This document shows positions 12,165-23,279 of a DNA stretch of 64,000 nucleotides, one piece after another. The notes under the pieces are model-generated. The model saw nothing but the letters and a program-made list of their open reading frames with translations, had not been told where the DNA came from and did no database searches. Positions within the stretch are counted from its first letter, which is position 1; every line of letters starts with the position of its first letter. The translations under genes were made by a program, and so were the position numbers. Source of the DNA: Polyporus tsugae (lineage: Eukaryota; Basidiomycota; Agaricomycetes; Polyporales; Polyporaceae). The stretch spans positions 496,001-560,000 of the forward strand of contig JAHRBS010000009.1 of NCBI GenBank assembly GCA_024305745.1, read 5' to 3'.

Positions 12165-13022
12165 GTCCGACTGTCCGGCCATGCGAAGGACGGGAGCTGC
12201 AGTTGCGATGGAAGCGCCGGTGTTGAGATGTCAAGTGTTTGGCAGCGAACCAGCTTATGTACAGGTAGATTTAACTTATGGACCCCGGGCACGAAGGAGG
12301 AACGCGTCGTATTGCTTGTATGTACCATAAAACAAAAGCTGCCTGCAGGGCTCCACATCTCATCATATATCGAACACAAGAACCAAAATATCAAGATACG
12401 AGCATACAAAGGAACAGATTTCGAAATCATACGTCGGGACACAGACAATGCTTAACTTAAGAGAAAGAAAGGATTCGCATACAGGTCGGGACTTGGGGGT
12501 GGAGACTGGAACCGGAACCGGGACGAGCGACGAGCGACAATCAACTGGAGAGAATACATCCGACGAGAGCAAAAGTATCCAATACCAGAACTCGGTGCCA
12601 CGCCAAGATGAAAGACGAGGAGAATCCGTACTGCATACCACATAGCGCTCCAGCGGTGCGATCTGCTGGGAACATCGGAAACGGAAACCGCCGCGACGTC
12701 AAGTCCCGTGGTCAGTCAGTCTTCTCCGGTACGGTACGGAGCCCAAAGCAGCTCTCGGGCTGCGCCGCCGATGAGGCCAGAGCAAGCGGGAGAGTGTTCG
12801 AGGTTTGGGCGTGCGACGCGCGCAGCCGTATTCGAGGTGGCTGGGCGCATCCGGAACGGGTGATTCCTCTTCACGTGGGGATTGCTGTTTAGGTAGGCTC
12901 GACTCGAGGGACGACTTCGTCATCTGCGTGCATCCACACGAATCAGCAAAGGCAGCGATGTCAGTTTACAGTAGCGAACTGTAGCTCACCGGTTATGGTG
13001 TTGTACGACCGACGCGTACGAC
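12165..13022. other. Convergent intergenic region
   Basis: The DUF6534 gene (plus) and the PIN-domain gene (minus) end towards each other here. The region is presumably their 3' UTRs. I found no supported gene or repeat. Confidence 0.5.
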
Positions 13023-14466
13023 CTACGGGTCAAGTTTCTCTCCACGCGCGAGGACACGGACGACGCGGTTCGGCTGCGTGACCATCTCCATCATCGTCAT
13101 CACCGCCTGCGGCCTCTCGACCAGCCCCGTCCCCGCCGCCATATTCTGAGGCACACGGCCTTGGCCAGGATGACCGCCCCCGCGCGAGTTTCGACGGCCG
13201 CGGCCAGCGGGGGCACGCTTCGCGCCGCGTTCTTCCTCGCCCGAACGCCTACCCCCGTCAGTGGACCGGCGGCCCTTGTTTCCATTTGTAGTGTCCATGC
13301 TGCCCTTCGCGTTCCCGGCATTCGGGTGGGGGTGGGGTGGCGCGGAGGTCACTTCGATGACTTGCACCCCCGCCTTCGCGGCCCAGCGTGCAATGAGCGC
13401 TGCGGACAAGCGGGACTCGTATCGGTTAGGCTGAGGGGCGGGGAGCGGCACAGGGGAGGCGGAGATAGGAGCAGGGTTGGCGGCTTCGGGCTGAGTGTCT
13501 GCGGGAGAGGAAACCACGGCGAGCACAACACGGGGCTTGGGGGTGGGGATGGGAGTGGGAGCCTTCTCGTCCCTGTCCTTATCCTGGAGTTCTGCCACGA
13601 CATGCTCGAGTTCCCAGCGAGCGCAGCAGATCGTACGACGGATCCATTCCGGCGCGGTGGCGGTATGATCCTCGAAGGGAATGTCGTCCCACAGGACGAA
13701 GGCGTCGTCGCGCTGAACTCGGATGCGCGGGTTAGTCCCGACCTGGGCCTCGAGGATGCGGGAGGCGGCGCGGGCGCGCTGGGCGAGCGCACTGGTGCCC
13801 TTCTTGAGGAGATCGAGGGTGTTGAGCGCTGGGTGGCGGGGTCAGTAGGGGCGCGAGAGTGATGGGCTCGTGGGGCATGCGGGATCAGAGCACAGCGGTA
13901 CAAGGTTCGAGAGTCAATCCACCCGTATACTGGGCTCCGCTAGAGCGAGTCTAAGCGGGAGAGTATTGGATGGATGGACGGACAAGCCTGGGCCACTGCA
14001 GACTATCCTGCACGGTATAGAGCGACTGAACAACGGGAGGAGACTCACCCTCGAGTGGGACAATCACAACCTCCTCACGACCATCCCTGCACCATTTCTT
14101 GAGATGGTAGAGGCCGTGGATGAGCACAGTAGCATCGACTACGACGACATCGGCATCCTTGTGTGGCCCCTTGCCCTCCTCGCTGCGCCGATCCCTCCTC
14201 TCGTGCTCCCTCTCGGTCTTCGGGCTCGGCTGCCTCGGCCTCCCATCCACGCTGTCCTCACGACGCTTCTGAATGACCTTCGGACCTGCGAAGTTCCTCT
14301 TCGTCTCTCCGGCTCCGGCTCTCCAGTTGTCGGGGCTACGGCGCTCGCGCCAGTTGCCGGCTGTGTGTACGGATTTCTCGAGCTGCTCGACCTGGTGGTT
14401 GAGGAACGCTGCGCCAAGTGCGCGCGACATGGCGATCTTGTTGGGGGCGACCGTTACGTCGGCCAT
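13023..14466 (-). CDS. PIN-like domain protein with Arg/Gly-rich tail
   Basis: Two exons, 14049-14466 and 13023-13828, join in phase to give 407 aa. The intron is 220 nt, long for this region. Residues about 105-145 carry the start of a PIN fold: the hydrophobic strand DADVVVVDATVLIHGL with its first acidic residue, then VVIVPLEALNTLDLLKKG with a conserved glutamate, followed by a long helix and RVQRDDAFVLWDD. PIN domains are metal-dependent RNA nuclease folds; fungal relatives include Nmd4-like RNA-decay factors, but I cannot assign a specific role. The C-terminus is low-complexity, rich in Pro, then Arg/Gly (GKRRSTDGG, GRGRRNSRGGG), which suggests RNA binding. It is likely an RNA-processing or decay protein. 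Confidence 0.72.
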
Positions 14467-15903
14467 GATGGAGGAGGAGGTGGTGGTGGAATTGGAGAGA
14501 GTCGGGGGCTTACTCTAATCTCGCCGGAGTCGCTCAGCCACAGCTGCGCCTCTTCCTCTTTTGGGACATAGTCACGGTGAGTCACGAATACGTCACAAGC
14601 ACCGCCGGATGTGACGCCATCGCATGGTAACGCCGAGTCCGTTTTTGGCGGGCTGAGGTCTCTCTCTGCTCCACCATGACTCGCTGAATGTATGCGCACC
14701 ATTCTCCTGTCCAGTTTACCCGCGGACTCTGTGATTCACGCACATATCTGTCGCTGTCCTTTTGGATATTTGGGGAAGCGACAGCGGACCAATAGCGCCT
14801 TCGGTGCGTCTCCCTGTCTCCGGTCGACCAGCGAGCTGGCCATCGCGCCGTCATGGCGCTCCTCCCATTCCCAGGCTACACTTTTTCTCTCGCAGAACGC
14901 GCCACATCACCATGCAGCGGTAGACGCAGATACTTGGGCCTATCAGAATGCTGAGCATCTCTGTTGGCAGTCATCCGTTGCCCATGAGAGCAATCATCCT
15001 CCTGCAGCCAACGTTTCTTTTCTTGGGGTACAAAGGGTCCTTCTGGAGGAAGCCCGTTTTCTTCCCCTGAAGAGGAAGAGCGGATGTTGTCCCCGAAGAG
15101 CGGGGGTGTATGCGGTTAGAGACTTCTATTGCCCAGGCGAATAAGCACCTGGAGGTTTCTAGAAGCCGCATGTATAGCCGAGATGCTGCCATCGGAGACA
15201 TAGACACAGTGAGATCGATATGCGTGCAGTTCTGCCTTTCGGCGGGCAGCGATTAGGGTGGAGTGTAGGATCACAGGCGAATGATACGGTGGAAGGTACC
15301 TCGCCACACCTTCCAAGAAACTGATCACACACTTGAGTTCTTAGACAGATCAAATTCCCGGTCATTTAAATTATCCATCAGCTGCTTATTAAGGTGCGTA
15401 GGCACGGATTATGGGGTTTTGCAAACACTTAATTTATCTTGTAGGTTCTAATACGACCTCCCCCTAGTCTTCTTGAAACCGGCCGACCTGTAGGGAATGC
15501 CCTTGTAGAGAGCCACAGAACGCTCTTGAAATCTGCGCCGCCGAAGGCCGAGGTTCTGTAGATCGCGCCAGAAGGTGCCAGCCGCTATTCTGGACGCACG
15601 CAGGCGTGTCCAAAATGGTTCGGAACTGGATCGGCCCACGGTGGCAGTCGGTCTTGCGAGGCTCACGAAAGACGCGCCGAATGTGCGGTTTGGTCGACTC
15701 CACCGGGTTGCCGAGGCGGACAGACGCTGCCGGTGATGTCATTCCCATGGAAGACAATTACTACATAAAGTGCCAGCCTCCGCCTCGACTTCCTTCGCAG
15801 CGCGTTGCAACTTCGCACCTCAGTCCATCCTCGCAACTCTAACTTCTACTGCAGTGGCCGCCCCCCTTCCCATAATACCCCCTACCGTGTATACCTCGTG
15901 ACA
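14467..15903. promoter_or_regulatory. Divergent intergenic region between PIN-domain and transporter genes
   Basis: These 1.4 kb lie between the start of the minus-strand PIN gene and the plus-strand hexose transporter, so they must hold both promoters. Open frames inside (for example 14692-15144) have no recognisable content. I found no specific operator. Confidence 0.4.
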
Positions 15904-18310
15904 ATGGCGTTATTCTACTCGTGAGTTGCTTCCACCGCCAGTCTGCAAGCTCAGCGTTCAGCGTCCGACATGCGTTCCCAACAGAGAGGGTCTTCCCATT
16001 GGCTGGATAGCCATCATGCTGGCCGTGTTGGCCTCCATGGGTGGTTTCATCTTTGGTGTACGTACTCTCCGCTTCCCTTCCATGCGCTGCCCAGCAAGTA
16101 TACTCACTGGATCTGCGTGTCGCTATCGCCAGTACGATACTGGTCAAATCTCTGACATCCTCCTAATGCCCGACTTCCTCCTCCGCTTCGCCAACTGCTC
16201 CGACCCCCAAAACGCGTCCACCTGCTCGTTCACCGTCGTCCGCGAAGGCCTCATCGTCGCCCTGCTCAGTATCGGCACGCTCGTCGGCGCGCTCATCGGT
16301 GCTCCGTAAGTCGCGTCACATCCGCCTTTCGCATGCTGTGGCGGTGCGTGTGTACTAAACTCATTCACTTCCGCGTTATCCGTATCCCCTGTGTAGGACG
16401 GCCGACTGGCTGGGCCGGCGGTATGCTATGACTGTGGAGTGCGGCGTCTTCATGATCGGCGTCCTCATCCAGATCACCACCTTCCATTCGTGGCAACAGT
16501 TTGCGATCGGCCGGCTCGTGAGTGGGCTGGGCGTGGGCTCGCTGAGCGCCGCGGTCCCTATGTACCAGGCAGAGACGGCGCCCCCGCAGATCCGCGGCAC
16601 CCTGACCGCGACATATCAGTAGGTTACGCCCCTATGACTTCATCCGATCTGCATGTGGCTAACGCGGTATTGTGGCGCAGGCTTTTCATCACGTTCGGTA
16701 TTCTCGTTGCGTGTGAGTGGATGGCGTGACTACTTCTGGCGTCGCGGCGTCCTGATTGTAGTGTCCAGATTGCATCTCCATTGGAGCGCGACAAATCCCA
16801 GGCGCCGGCTCCTGGCGGACTGTTGTCGGTATCGGCTTCATCTGGCCTGTGATCCTTGGCGTCGGTATCCTGTTCATGCCAGAGTCGCCCAGGTGCGCAA
16901 AGTCTTCTGGTCGTCGTGTGTTTCAGGCCGAAACGCCAACGCTGACTGCTCTTGTAGATGGCTTACCGCCCGCGGCCGCTTCGACGAGGCCCGGCGTTCG
17001 GTCGCGCTCGCTCGCGGCATACCCGAGTCTGAAGCAGACAAGCACCAATTTGTCCATCGCGAGGTATTTTTGATTTCGATGCACGGATGCATGCGGTTTT
17101 GCTGAGACGATTCGTTTAGATCGAGGAGATGCGCTTTGCCATCGAGCGGGAGAGCAAGGAGAAGGCCGGCTGGATTGAGTGCTTCAACCCTCGCCGCAAG
17201 CAGCTGTACCGCACTCTCCTTTGCATGACCCTGCAGATGTTCCAGCAACTCACGGGTGCCAACTACTTCTTCTATGTGCGTCCAGCCCTTCCTTTCTTTT
17301 TTGCCTTCGCGCTGATCGCGTTATCACAGTACGGCGCGACGATCTTCCAGTCGGTCGGGATCAGCGACTCGTTCGTCACGCAGATCATCCTCGGCGCGGT
17401 GAACTTCGGCTGCACGTTCGGCGGAATGTACGTCATGGAGAAGGTACCAATTCACTTTTACTCCATCGGCGATTCTAGTCGGCTCACAACACACCCAGTT
17501 TGGACGTCGCATTCCCCTTATCATCGGAGGTGTGTGGCAGTCCGCTTGGCTGTTCGTTTTTGCGGCGGCCGGTACGGCTGGGAACCCGACCACAAACAAA
17601 GCTATCGGTGAATGTAAGCGTCAGCCCTGCGTTCCTGAAGTCTGAGGGTCGACGCTCATGGTTTTTCCGCAGTGATGATCGTTTCCGCCTGTATGTTCAT
17701 CTTCGGCTACGCCATGACCTGGGCTCCGTACGTCCACATCCCCACTTCATCTTCCCCATCCCCCAAACACTAATCCGTTACTCGCACCTGCAGCGGCATC
17801 TGGATCCTGATCGGCGAGACGTTCCCCACGCGCACACGCGCGCGCCAGGCCTCGCTCGCGACGGCGTCGAACTGGCTGTGGAACTTCCTGCTCGCGTTCT
17901 TCACGCCGTTCATCGTCAAGGCCATCCAGTACCGCTACGGCTTCGTCTTCGCGGCGTGCAACCTCACGGGCGCGATCATCGTCTACCTGTTCCTGTACGA
18001 GTCGTCGGACCTCTCGCTCGAGGACGTCGACGCGATGTACTGCGACCCGAACTGCACCTCGTGGAACTCGCGCGCGTGGGCGCCCAAGGGCTTCGCGTCG
18101 CGCCGGGAGTTCATGGAGTCGAAAAGGATGTCGGAGAAAGGCGGCGCTATGGACGGCGCGAGCGCGAGCGGCAAGGGGGCGGGGGCGGCGAAGCTCGAGG
18201 ACGTGCAGGTAGAACATGCTCACGACGGCGTTAATGGCAACGCGGGCGCTGTGCCGCCCCCCGCATACGACTCTCGGCACTCCACTAATGGCACTGCGAA
18301 CGCTGTTTAG
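15904..18310 (+). CDS. MFS hexose transporter
   Basis: This is a proton/sugar symporter-type major facilitator of the fungal hexose transporter family, in the plasma membrane. It is split into about a dozen exons. The first is MALFYS, joined to EGLPIGWIAIMLAVLASMGG. Family signatures follow in order: GYDTGQIS after helix 1, GRRYA between helices 2 and 3, a motif like PMYQAETAPPQIRGTL, MPESPR joined to WLTARGR, QQLTGANYFFY joined to YGATIF (helix 7), and ETFPTRTRARQASLATASNW, then LLAFFTPFI and YGFVFAACN. The start ATG at 15904 gives only 17 nt before the first intron. The C-terminal tail of about 90 residues is hydrophilic and Gly/Ala-rich, without the very long tail of Snf3/Rgt2-type sensors. 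The gene looks intact. Confidence 0.92.
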
Positions 18311-18531
18311 GCGCGACAGCAGTGTGCCGAGAAGAAGGATGATATCCAGCGGTTTGTGTACTAGCTATGAACAGAAGATGTACTGTAGAGTATTAATGCA
18401 CCCCTGGGACCGGCGAGTAGCACCATCCCGTTGTCTAGCGGCCCGGCCCTGGTGCTCTGGAAACCTAAGGCCAAGTGAGGAGATCCTTGAAGGGGTTGGC
18501 CACACCCTTCGGAGGCGCAGATACCAGCCCA

Positions 18532-18924
18532 CATTACTCTACATGGAATGCAAGCCCCTGCACATCAACCTCGTCCTCCTCGCCCCGTGCGCTGTCAAGT
18601 TCGACATCGCCGCCAACCAGGCGCCGCGCGTCCGCCTGCTCCCGGACAGCCTGTCCAGGACTACGTCGACTCCGTGCTGAAGCGGCTCACCGTCAGCCAG
18701 GACACTAACCCTCTGCCGACGGAGGTGTTCGTGCGGACGATCGTGGACGCTGTGCTGCGGGCGGGGGGCGGGGGGGCCCGCCGCGGTACATGAGCTTGGG
18801 CACCGGTTCAGGGCGGCTTCGGGTTTTCGGGTGGCTTCCGCGCGGGTAGGTCGACGTCTTGGACATGTTCTGGAACTGGTTGCTGGGTGAGGGGCCGAGG
18901 AAGGAGGCGCAGAAGAAGAAGTGA
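18532..18924 (+). pseudogene. C-terminal fragment of a short-chain dehydrogenase, decayed
   Basis: Translated pieces match the C-terminal third of fungal short-chain dehydrogenases of the acyl-dihydroxyacetone-phosphate reductase/retinol-dehydrogenase-like type: MECKPLHINLVLLAP, then YVDSVLKRL, LPTEVFVRTIVDAVLR, PPRYMSLGTGSG, and FGWLPRG followed by LDMFWNWLL. The pieces lie in different frames. One shift lies near 18655 and a second in the G-run near 18770-18778; a TAG stop is at 18847-18849. No upstream Rossmann part (TGxxxGxG, YxxxK) is found before 18532. It is a truncated relic between the transporter and the kinase array. Confidence 0.75.
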
Positions 18925-19403
18925 GGCCTCAAACTCAAGCTTGCCGACAATCCAGGTTTGAACTGGTACGGTAGCGCCGCTTCAGTTCAGGGCAAGAATG
19001 CAAGATGAAGTAGATTGGCGCACAGGAACCGTTTGGTGAAATACCTGCGACGTGCGAGCAGGACCTAGATGGTGGTATACATATGTGGGGAATAGCTCTA
19101 ATCTAAGATATGAAAACAGCGGGAATATGGTACATTTTGAAACAATCCGACAATAACTTAAGTCTACACATTCACACATGCCTAATGCACGACAAGGACG
19201 AATATAGGAAAGGAGAGAGAAACGTCGATGAGATGAGGTGGCGCAAAGAGGGGGGGCTGTGGTTGGGATGAAGGGCACCAAACCGGAGCACAGCGCTATA
19301 CGGATTTGCAACAACGATACACAAGGGGGGACGGAATGTGAGGAGAGAGTGGGGATATCGCGATTGTCAGATCTCCCCTTGCGTGCAGCATGCATAAGTC
19401 CGC
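18925..19403. other. 3' flank of the first kinase gene
   Basis: No gene is seen. The sequence is AT-richer and has a diverged copy at 29780-30200 (see the findings), so it was duplicated together with a kinase 3' end. Confidence 0.6.
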
Positions 19404-22036
19404 CTACCGCCTCGCGCGGATAGGGTGCGTACGTGCATGTGCGTGAGTACGCGTGCGCCGAGTCGACGCGCGCAAGCGAGCGGGAAGGGATGCGTTCCGC
19501 TCGGGGCCGGACGTCCGCTGCCGCTTGTTGCTCGGCGGTGGTGGCGCAGACTCCGAGGGCGGCGCGCCGGGCTTCGACGGCGGGGTCTCGGACGCCTGGG
19601 GTGCGGAAACACGGTCGTTCGCCCGCCATCGCGGATCGCGGAGCATCCTCGAGAGGTGGTCGATCATGAACTTGTGGTCCGCGACCTTCCTCGCGAGCTC
19701 TCGGTCCTCGGACGTCGGGCTGCGGTCTGGCGGACCCGCTTGGAGGCGGGCTTCCCACTTGGCGACCTGCTCGTCGTCCAAGTCGTCGTCCAAGTCTTCT
19801 TCAAAATCCCGCATCATGATCGGAGAGGAAATCAAGGGCGACGGAGGCGGGGTCTCGGGACGTGGAGGAAGGGGCGCTGTCTTGACGGCATCGTGTTCCA
19901 TGACCTTGTAGTGTGCCCGGAGGCTCTTGAGGATCACCGCGAGGATACCGTCCATAGGGCTATGGAAAAGTAGTGGCCCATCCGGGGATTCGATCTCCAG
20001 CACGCCTGTGACTTCGACGGCAGACGACTTCTGTCCGCACGTGAGCATCCGCTCGGGTCCGGAGTAGCTGTGGAAGTAGTTATCGATCCAGGATGAGACG
20101 TCCGTGCAATTGGAACGGAGGTGGCGGACGGCGTAGTAGACGAGCAGGTGGAAGAACGACTCAAGTTCGTCTGAGACCTTCACCGGTTTAGTGACATGGT
20201 TGAGCAAGTTAACGGACATGAATTGGTATGTTCCCTGTGTAGTACGGCATTGTCATCAATCCACTGAAGCGTGGCATAAGTGGGATCGACGTACCATCCG
20301 ATCGACTTGCGTCTGTTTGGAAGCTGCATCCTGTGCGTCCACTGGCTTAGACAGCTCCCAGTCGCTGAGGACCCCTGTCCATACGACTATGGGATTGTTC
20401 CCTTCCCTATCTCGCCTGATCTTTGGGAATATCAGGACGTTGCCGCCGCTGATGTCGCAGTGTAGGAGTTGCGCCTTGAGGTGCGTGGCCGCCTGATAGT
20501 GCGCTGTTAGGACGTCGATCAGTATACATCGGTGACAAATGCTCACTATGACTTACCGAGCAAACAGTCTAAGACGACAGACACCAACTGTCGCCCGTAC
20601 TGGAAGTTTTTGCGCGGCATGCACACCTCTTCGACGACGATCCGATAATGCTTGTGTTGGCGTAGGGGACAGTCCGAGCGCATGGTGGCATTGGGACTGT
20701 ACTTGCCGCGTTGCGAGGTCGAGGTCGCATCTACGAGTTCCACGATTCTCTTTCGCTTCCTACTGCCGGGGGACGCGGTGGAAGACAGTGTTGTTGAAGA
20801 GGAGCCAGAAGCCAAGGACAGATGTGGCCGTGTAGGGGCAGACGGATGGGACTGTTTGCGTTCCCACCAATCAGCCGTGATCGTGGCCTGCTCGCCCACA
20901 TCGCCGGCACAGACGAGGGTAGGGATGTTTTGGACATCGGCAGCGTTCAGCTTGCGGAGAACGTCGCCTTCAGTCTCAGCGAGTATGTACGACGCACGCC
21001 ACGCGTCCTTGAGCCACACGAATCGATAGGTCTTGCAATCGTAGGCGATGTAGCCACATGTGCCGCGACCGATCAACTCAGCAGAGCGGTATGAAGGCTT
21101 GCCGACGAGGTAATCTCGCGTCTCCTGTCCGTCACGAACCTGGACCCTGTGGCGAGGCCAATCGCTAGCGAGTGACTCCCCAAACAGAGAGCGGACGTAC
21201 CGGAAAACTGGAGTGCCACCGAGACCACACTCTTCAATCGGTTGCTCGGCATCATCCAGATCAGATGGATTCTTGAGAGCAAGAAAATCCATCCGGGAGA
21301 AGTCGGCGTCTCCGGGAAGGAGACGAGTGACGGTGGGGTCGAGGCCGAGCGCAATGTCGTCGAGTTGGGAGACGCGCCAGAGGATGTCGCACAGGATATG
21401 CGGATGCTCGTAATAATCGATGGATGGAGTGACAACTACCCCGGCACGATCCAAGCGGAGGAAGCGGAATCTGCGGCCGATGATGAGGAACATGAAGAGG
21501 AATACTCGCTGTTGAGCAGCGAAGAGTACGTCGGCAACTGCGGAGATGTGGTCGAAGACGCGTTGACGCGATCGTCCAGTCGCCTCGTGGTCTGGAGAAT
21601 CGGTGTTGTCGAAAGGATCAATGCCGCGGCGGTGAGTGAAGACTTCAACGGGAACGCTAAGGTCCGACCACCGAGGTTGTCCTTCCAAGGGTACGTGAGC
21701 GGTACGAAAGATTGCAGTGGAGTCGTTTGGTGTTCCCTCATTGGCAGCTGAGTCGAAATAGGGTGTGTATCTGGAAGACGTGGAACCCGACGAGAGGGTA
21801 TTGCTCTTGATCGTGGTGACCTGGTCTACAGGTTAGCTCAGCCACCACCATAACTAGTAACGACGGGAACAGCTTACGAAAAGCTCAGAGATATTATTCT
21901 CGGGGATCTTGTGCGCATTTTTCAACAATTCGAATAAGTTCTTGTCCACCGTGCTTGGAGGAGGGATCTCGTTCGGAGGTGTGAGGAATGCGTGGTTGAA
22001 CTCGTCTGCGTCTATGTGAATGGCGGACTCGGTCAT
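19404..22036 (-). CDS. FunK1 fungal-type protein kinase, type I, with HCD in place of HRD
   Basis: Exons 21878-22036, 20557-21820, 20295-20503 and 19404-20234 join in phase to give 820 aa. The start is ATG at 22036; a further in-frame ATG lies at 22051. The N-lobe has the nucleotide-loop region IGRGTCGYIAYD, the beta-3 lysine in FVWLKDAWR and the helix-C glutamate in EGDVLRKLN. The catalytic loop reads LLHCDISGGNVLIFP, so the usual HRD arginine is cysteine, while the aspartate and asparagine are kept. The metal-binding motif is SDWELSKP (DWE in place of DFG), as in the family. The family hallmark DELESFFHLLVYYAVRHL follows in exon 4. The tail is Ser/Pro-rich with a basic cluster (NKRQR, RASTRRTRT) that could be a nuclear localisation signal. 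FunK1 kinases are fungal and mostly uncharacterised. Confidence 0.9.
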
Positions 22037-23279
22037 GGTAACCACTAGCATGCCGGGAGCCTTGCAGAGGAGCTAGGTGGCTCTGAGTGAGTGATGATGA
22101 AGGAGAAGGAGTACAAAGGATAGTAGCGGAGGTCTGAGGGGGAGGGTATGGTGGTGGTTACAACGAACGGAACGTTGCAAAGACGCAGTCCTTTGAACTT
22201 GACTTGAAGCTACGATTCTACGAACACACGCACCGTTTCTGAACAACTGACCTTCCTCGGCTTTTGCCGATGTAATGGGCGCTCATACGGTCACTCGGCA
22301 GACTCGGCAGGAACTTGTTTAAACTCATCCTCTGACGCTAGGTTAGCGGCCGGGGAATAGGTTCAACGAATACCCTTCAATCATTCTCTGCAAAGGGTAC
22401 AAGACAGCGGTGAGTACATCAAAGTTGATAACATAAGTGAAGTTGCTTATCGGACAAAGGCGGATTGGAGCTGGAGGACGTGTAAGAAGGACTCGAACTC
22501 GTCCGCCACGTTTGGGAACTTGAACTTGGAAGGGTGCTCCAGCGAATTCACAGACCTGCACTAATACGTCCCCTACTAGATTGCATTGTTAGCAACGGTG
22601 ATCACTAGAGACGTATTCGATGCGGCTCGCTGAGCAATGCTGATCGTCCATCGGCTTCGACATCTCCCAATCGCGGAGGATACCGGTCCATGCGATCGAA
22701 CACGGTCTGTCTTGGGAGCTCTGCGCAACCTTCGGAAACATTACGCTAGATATATTTGCCTAATGGTCCCAAAGTGCGCATATCGCAGTATTCATCATTA
22801 ATTCGCCGGGTTTGTTCGTGCAAGCCCCAAGCATTAGTTCCGCAACTGTACATGTGAACTGGGGCCGGAGCCGATGGACGAAAACTTTGAGGGGACGGAG
22901 ATGCAACGCACATCGGATTTGTACACGAGGGAAGCGGAAGTAAGCGTCCATATTTTGGTGAGAGGATAGGAGAGAATCGGAGAAGTGATACATTGGCAGT
23001 GGTTCGAGAAATATCTTCGGGGAAAATATAAGTAGATGTGGAGAACACGGCTGGGAGGCGGGGATCGCGGCCACAAGCCATACAATGTACAGTGGTTGAG
23101 TGATCGGGACGAAGAAGACAGCGACACAAGGGAATGAGAACCTGAGGAGACTCGGATGAAGGTGTTGCTATAGTACTGTTCGAACTCTGTAGTCTAATAC
23201 TGGGGGGAAGGGGGGGGGTTGGTACGAACCTACGAAGTTTCCCCATCGGGGAGCCGAAACCGGTCCGCGCGCGGAGGCC
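22037..23279. other. Spacer between the first two kinase genes, containing a kinase relic
   Basis: Apart from the relic at about 22440-22770 I see no gene. A minus-strand open frame over 22746-23246 lies directly 3' of the next kinase gene, is low in recognisable content and is probably 3' UTR. Confidence 0.5.
22440..22770 (-). pseudogene. FunK1 kinase relic (parts of exons 3 and 4)
   Basis: At about 22605-22755 the minus strand reads NVMFPKV, then IAWTGILRDWEMSKP, matching the segment after the catalytic loop of the intact genes (NVLIFPKI, then VVWTGVLSDWELSKP). At 22450-22574 it reads GTY, a TAG stop (22561-22563), CRSVNSLEHPSKFKFPNVADEFESFLHVL, matching the start of exon 4 (GTYQFMSVNLL...SDELESFFHVL). 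The N-lobe exons, the first exon and the C-terminal tail are absent. Confidence 0.8.
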
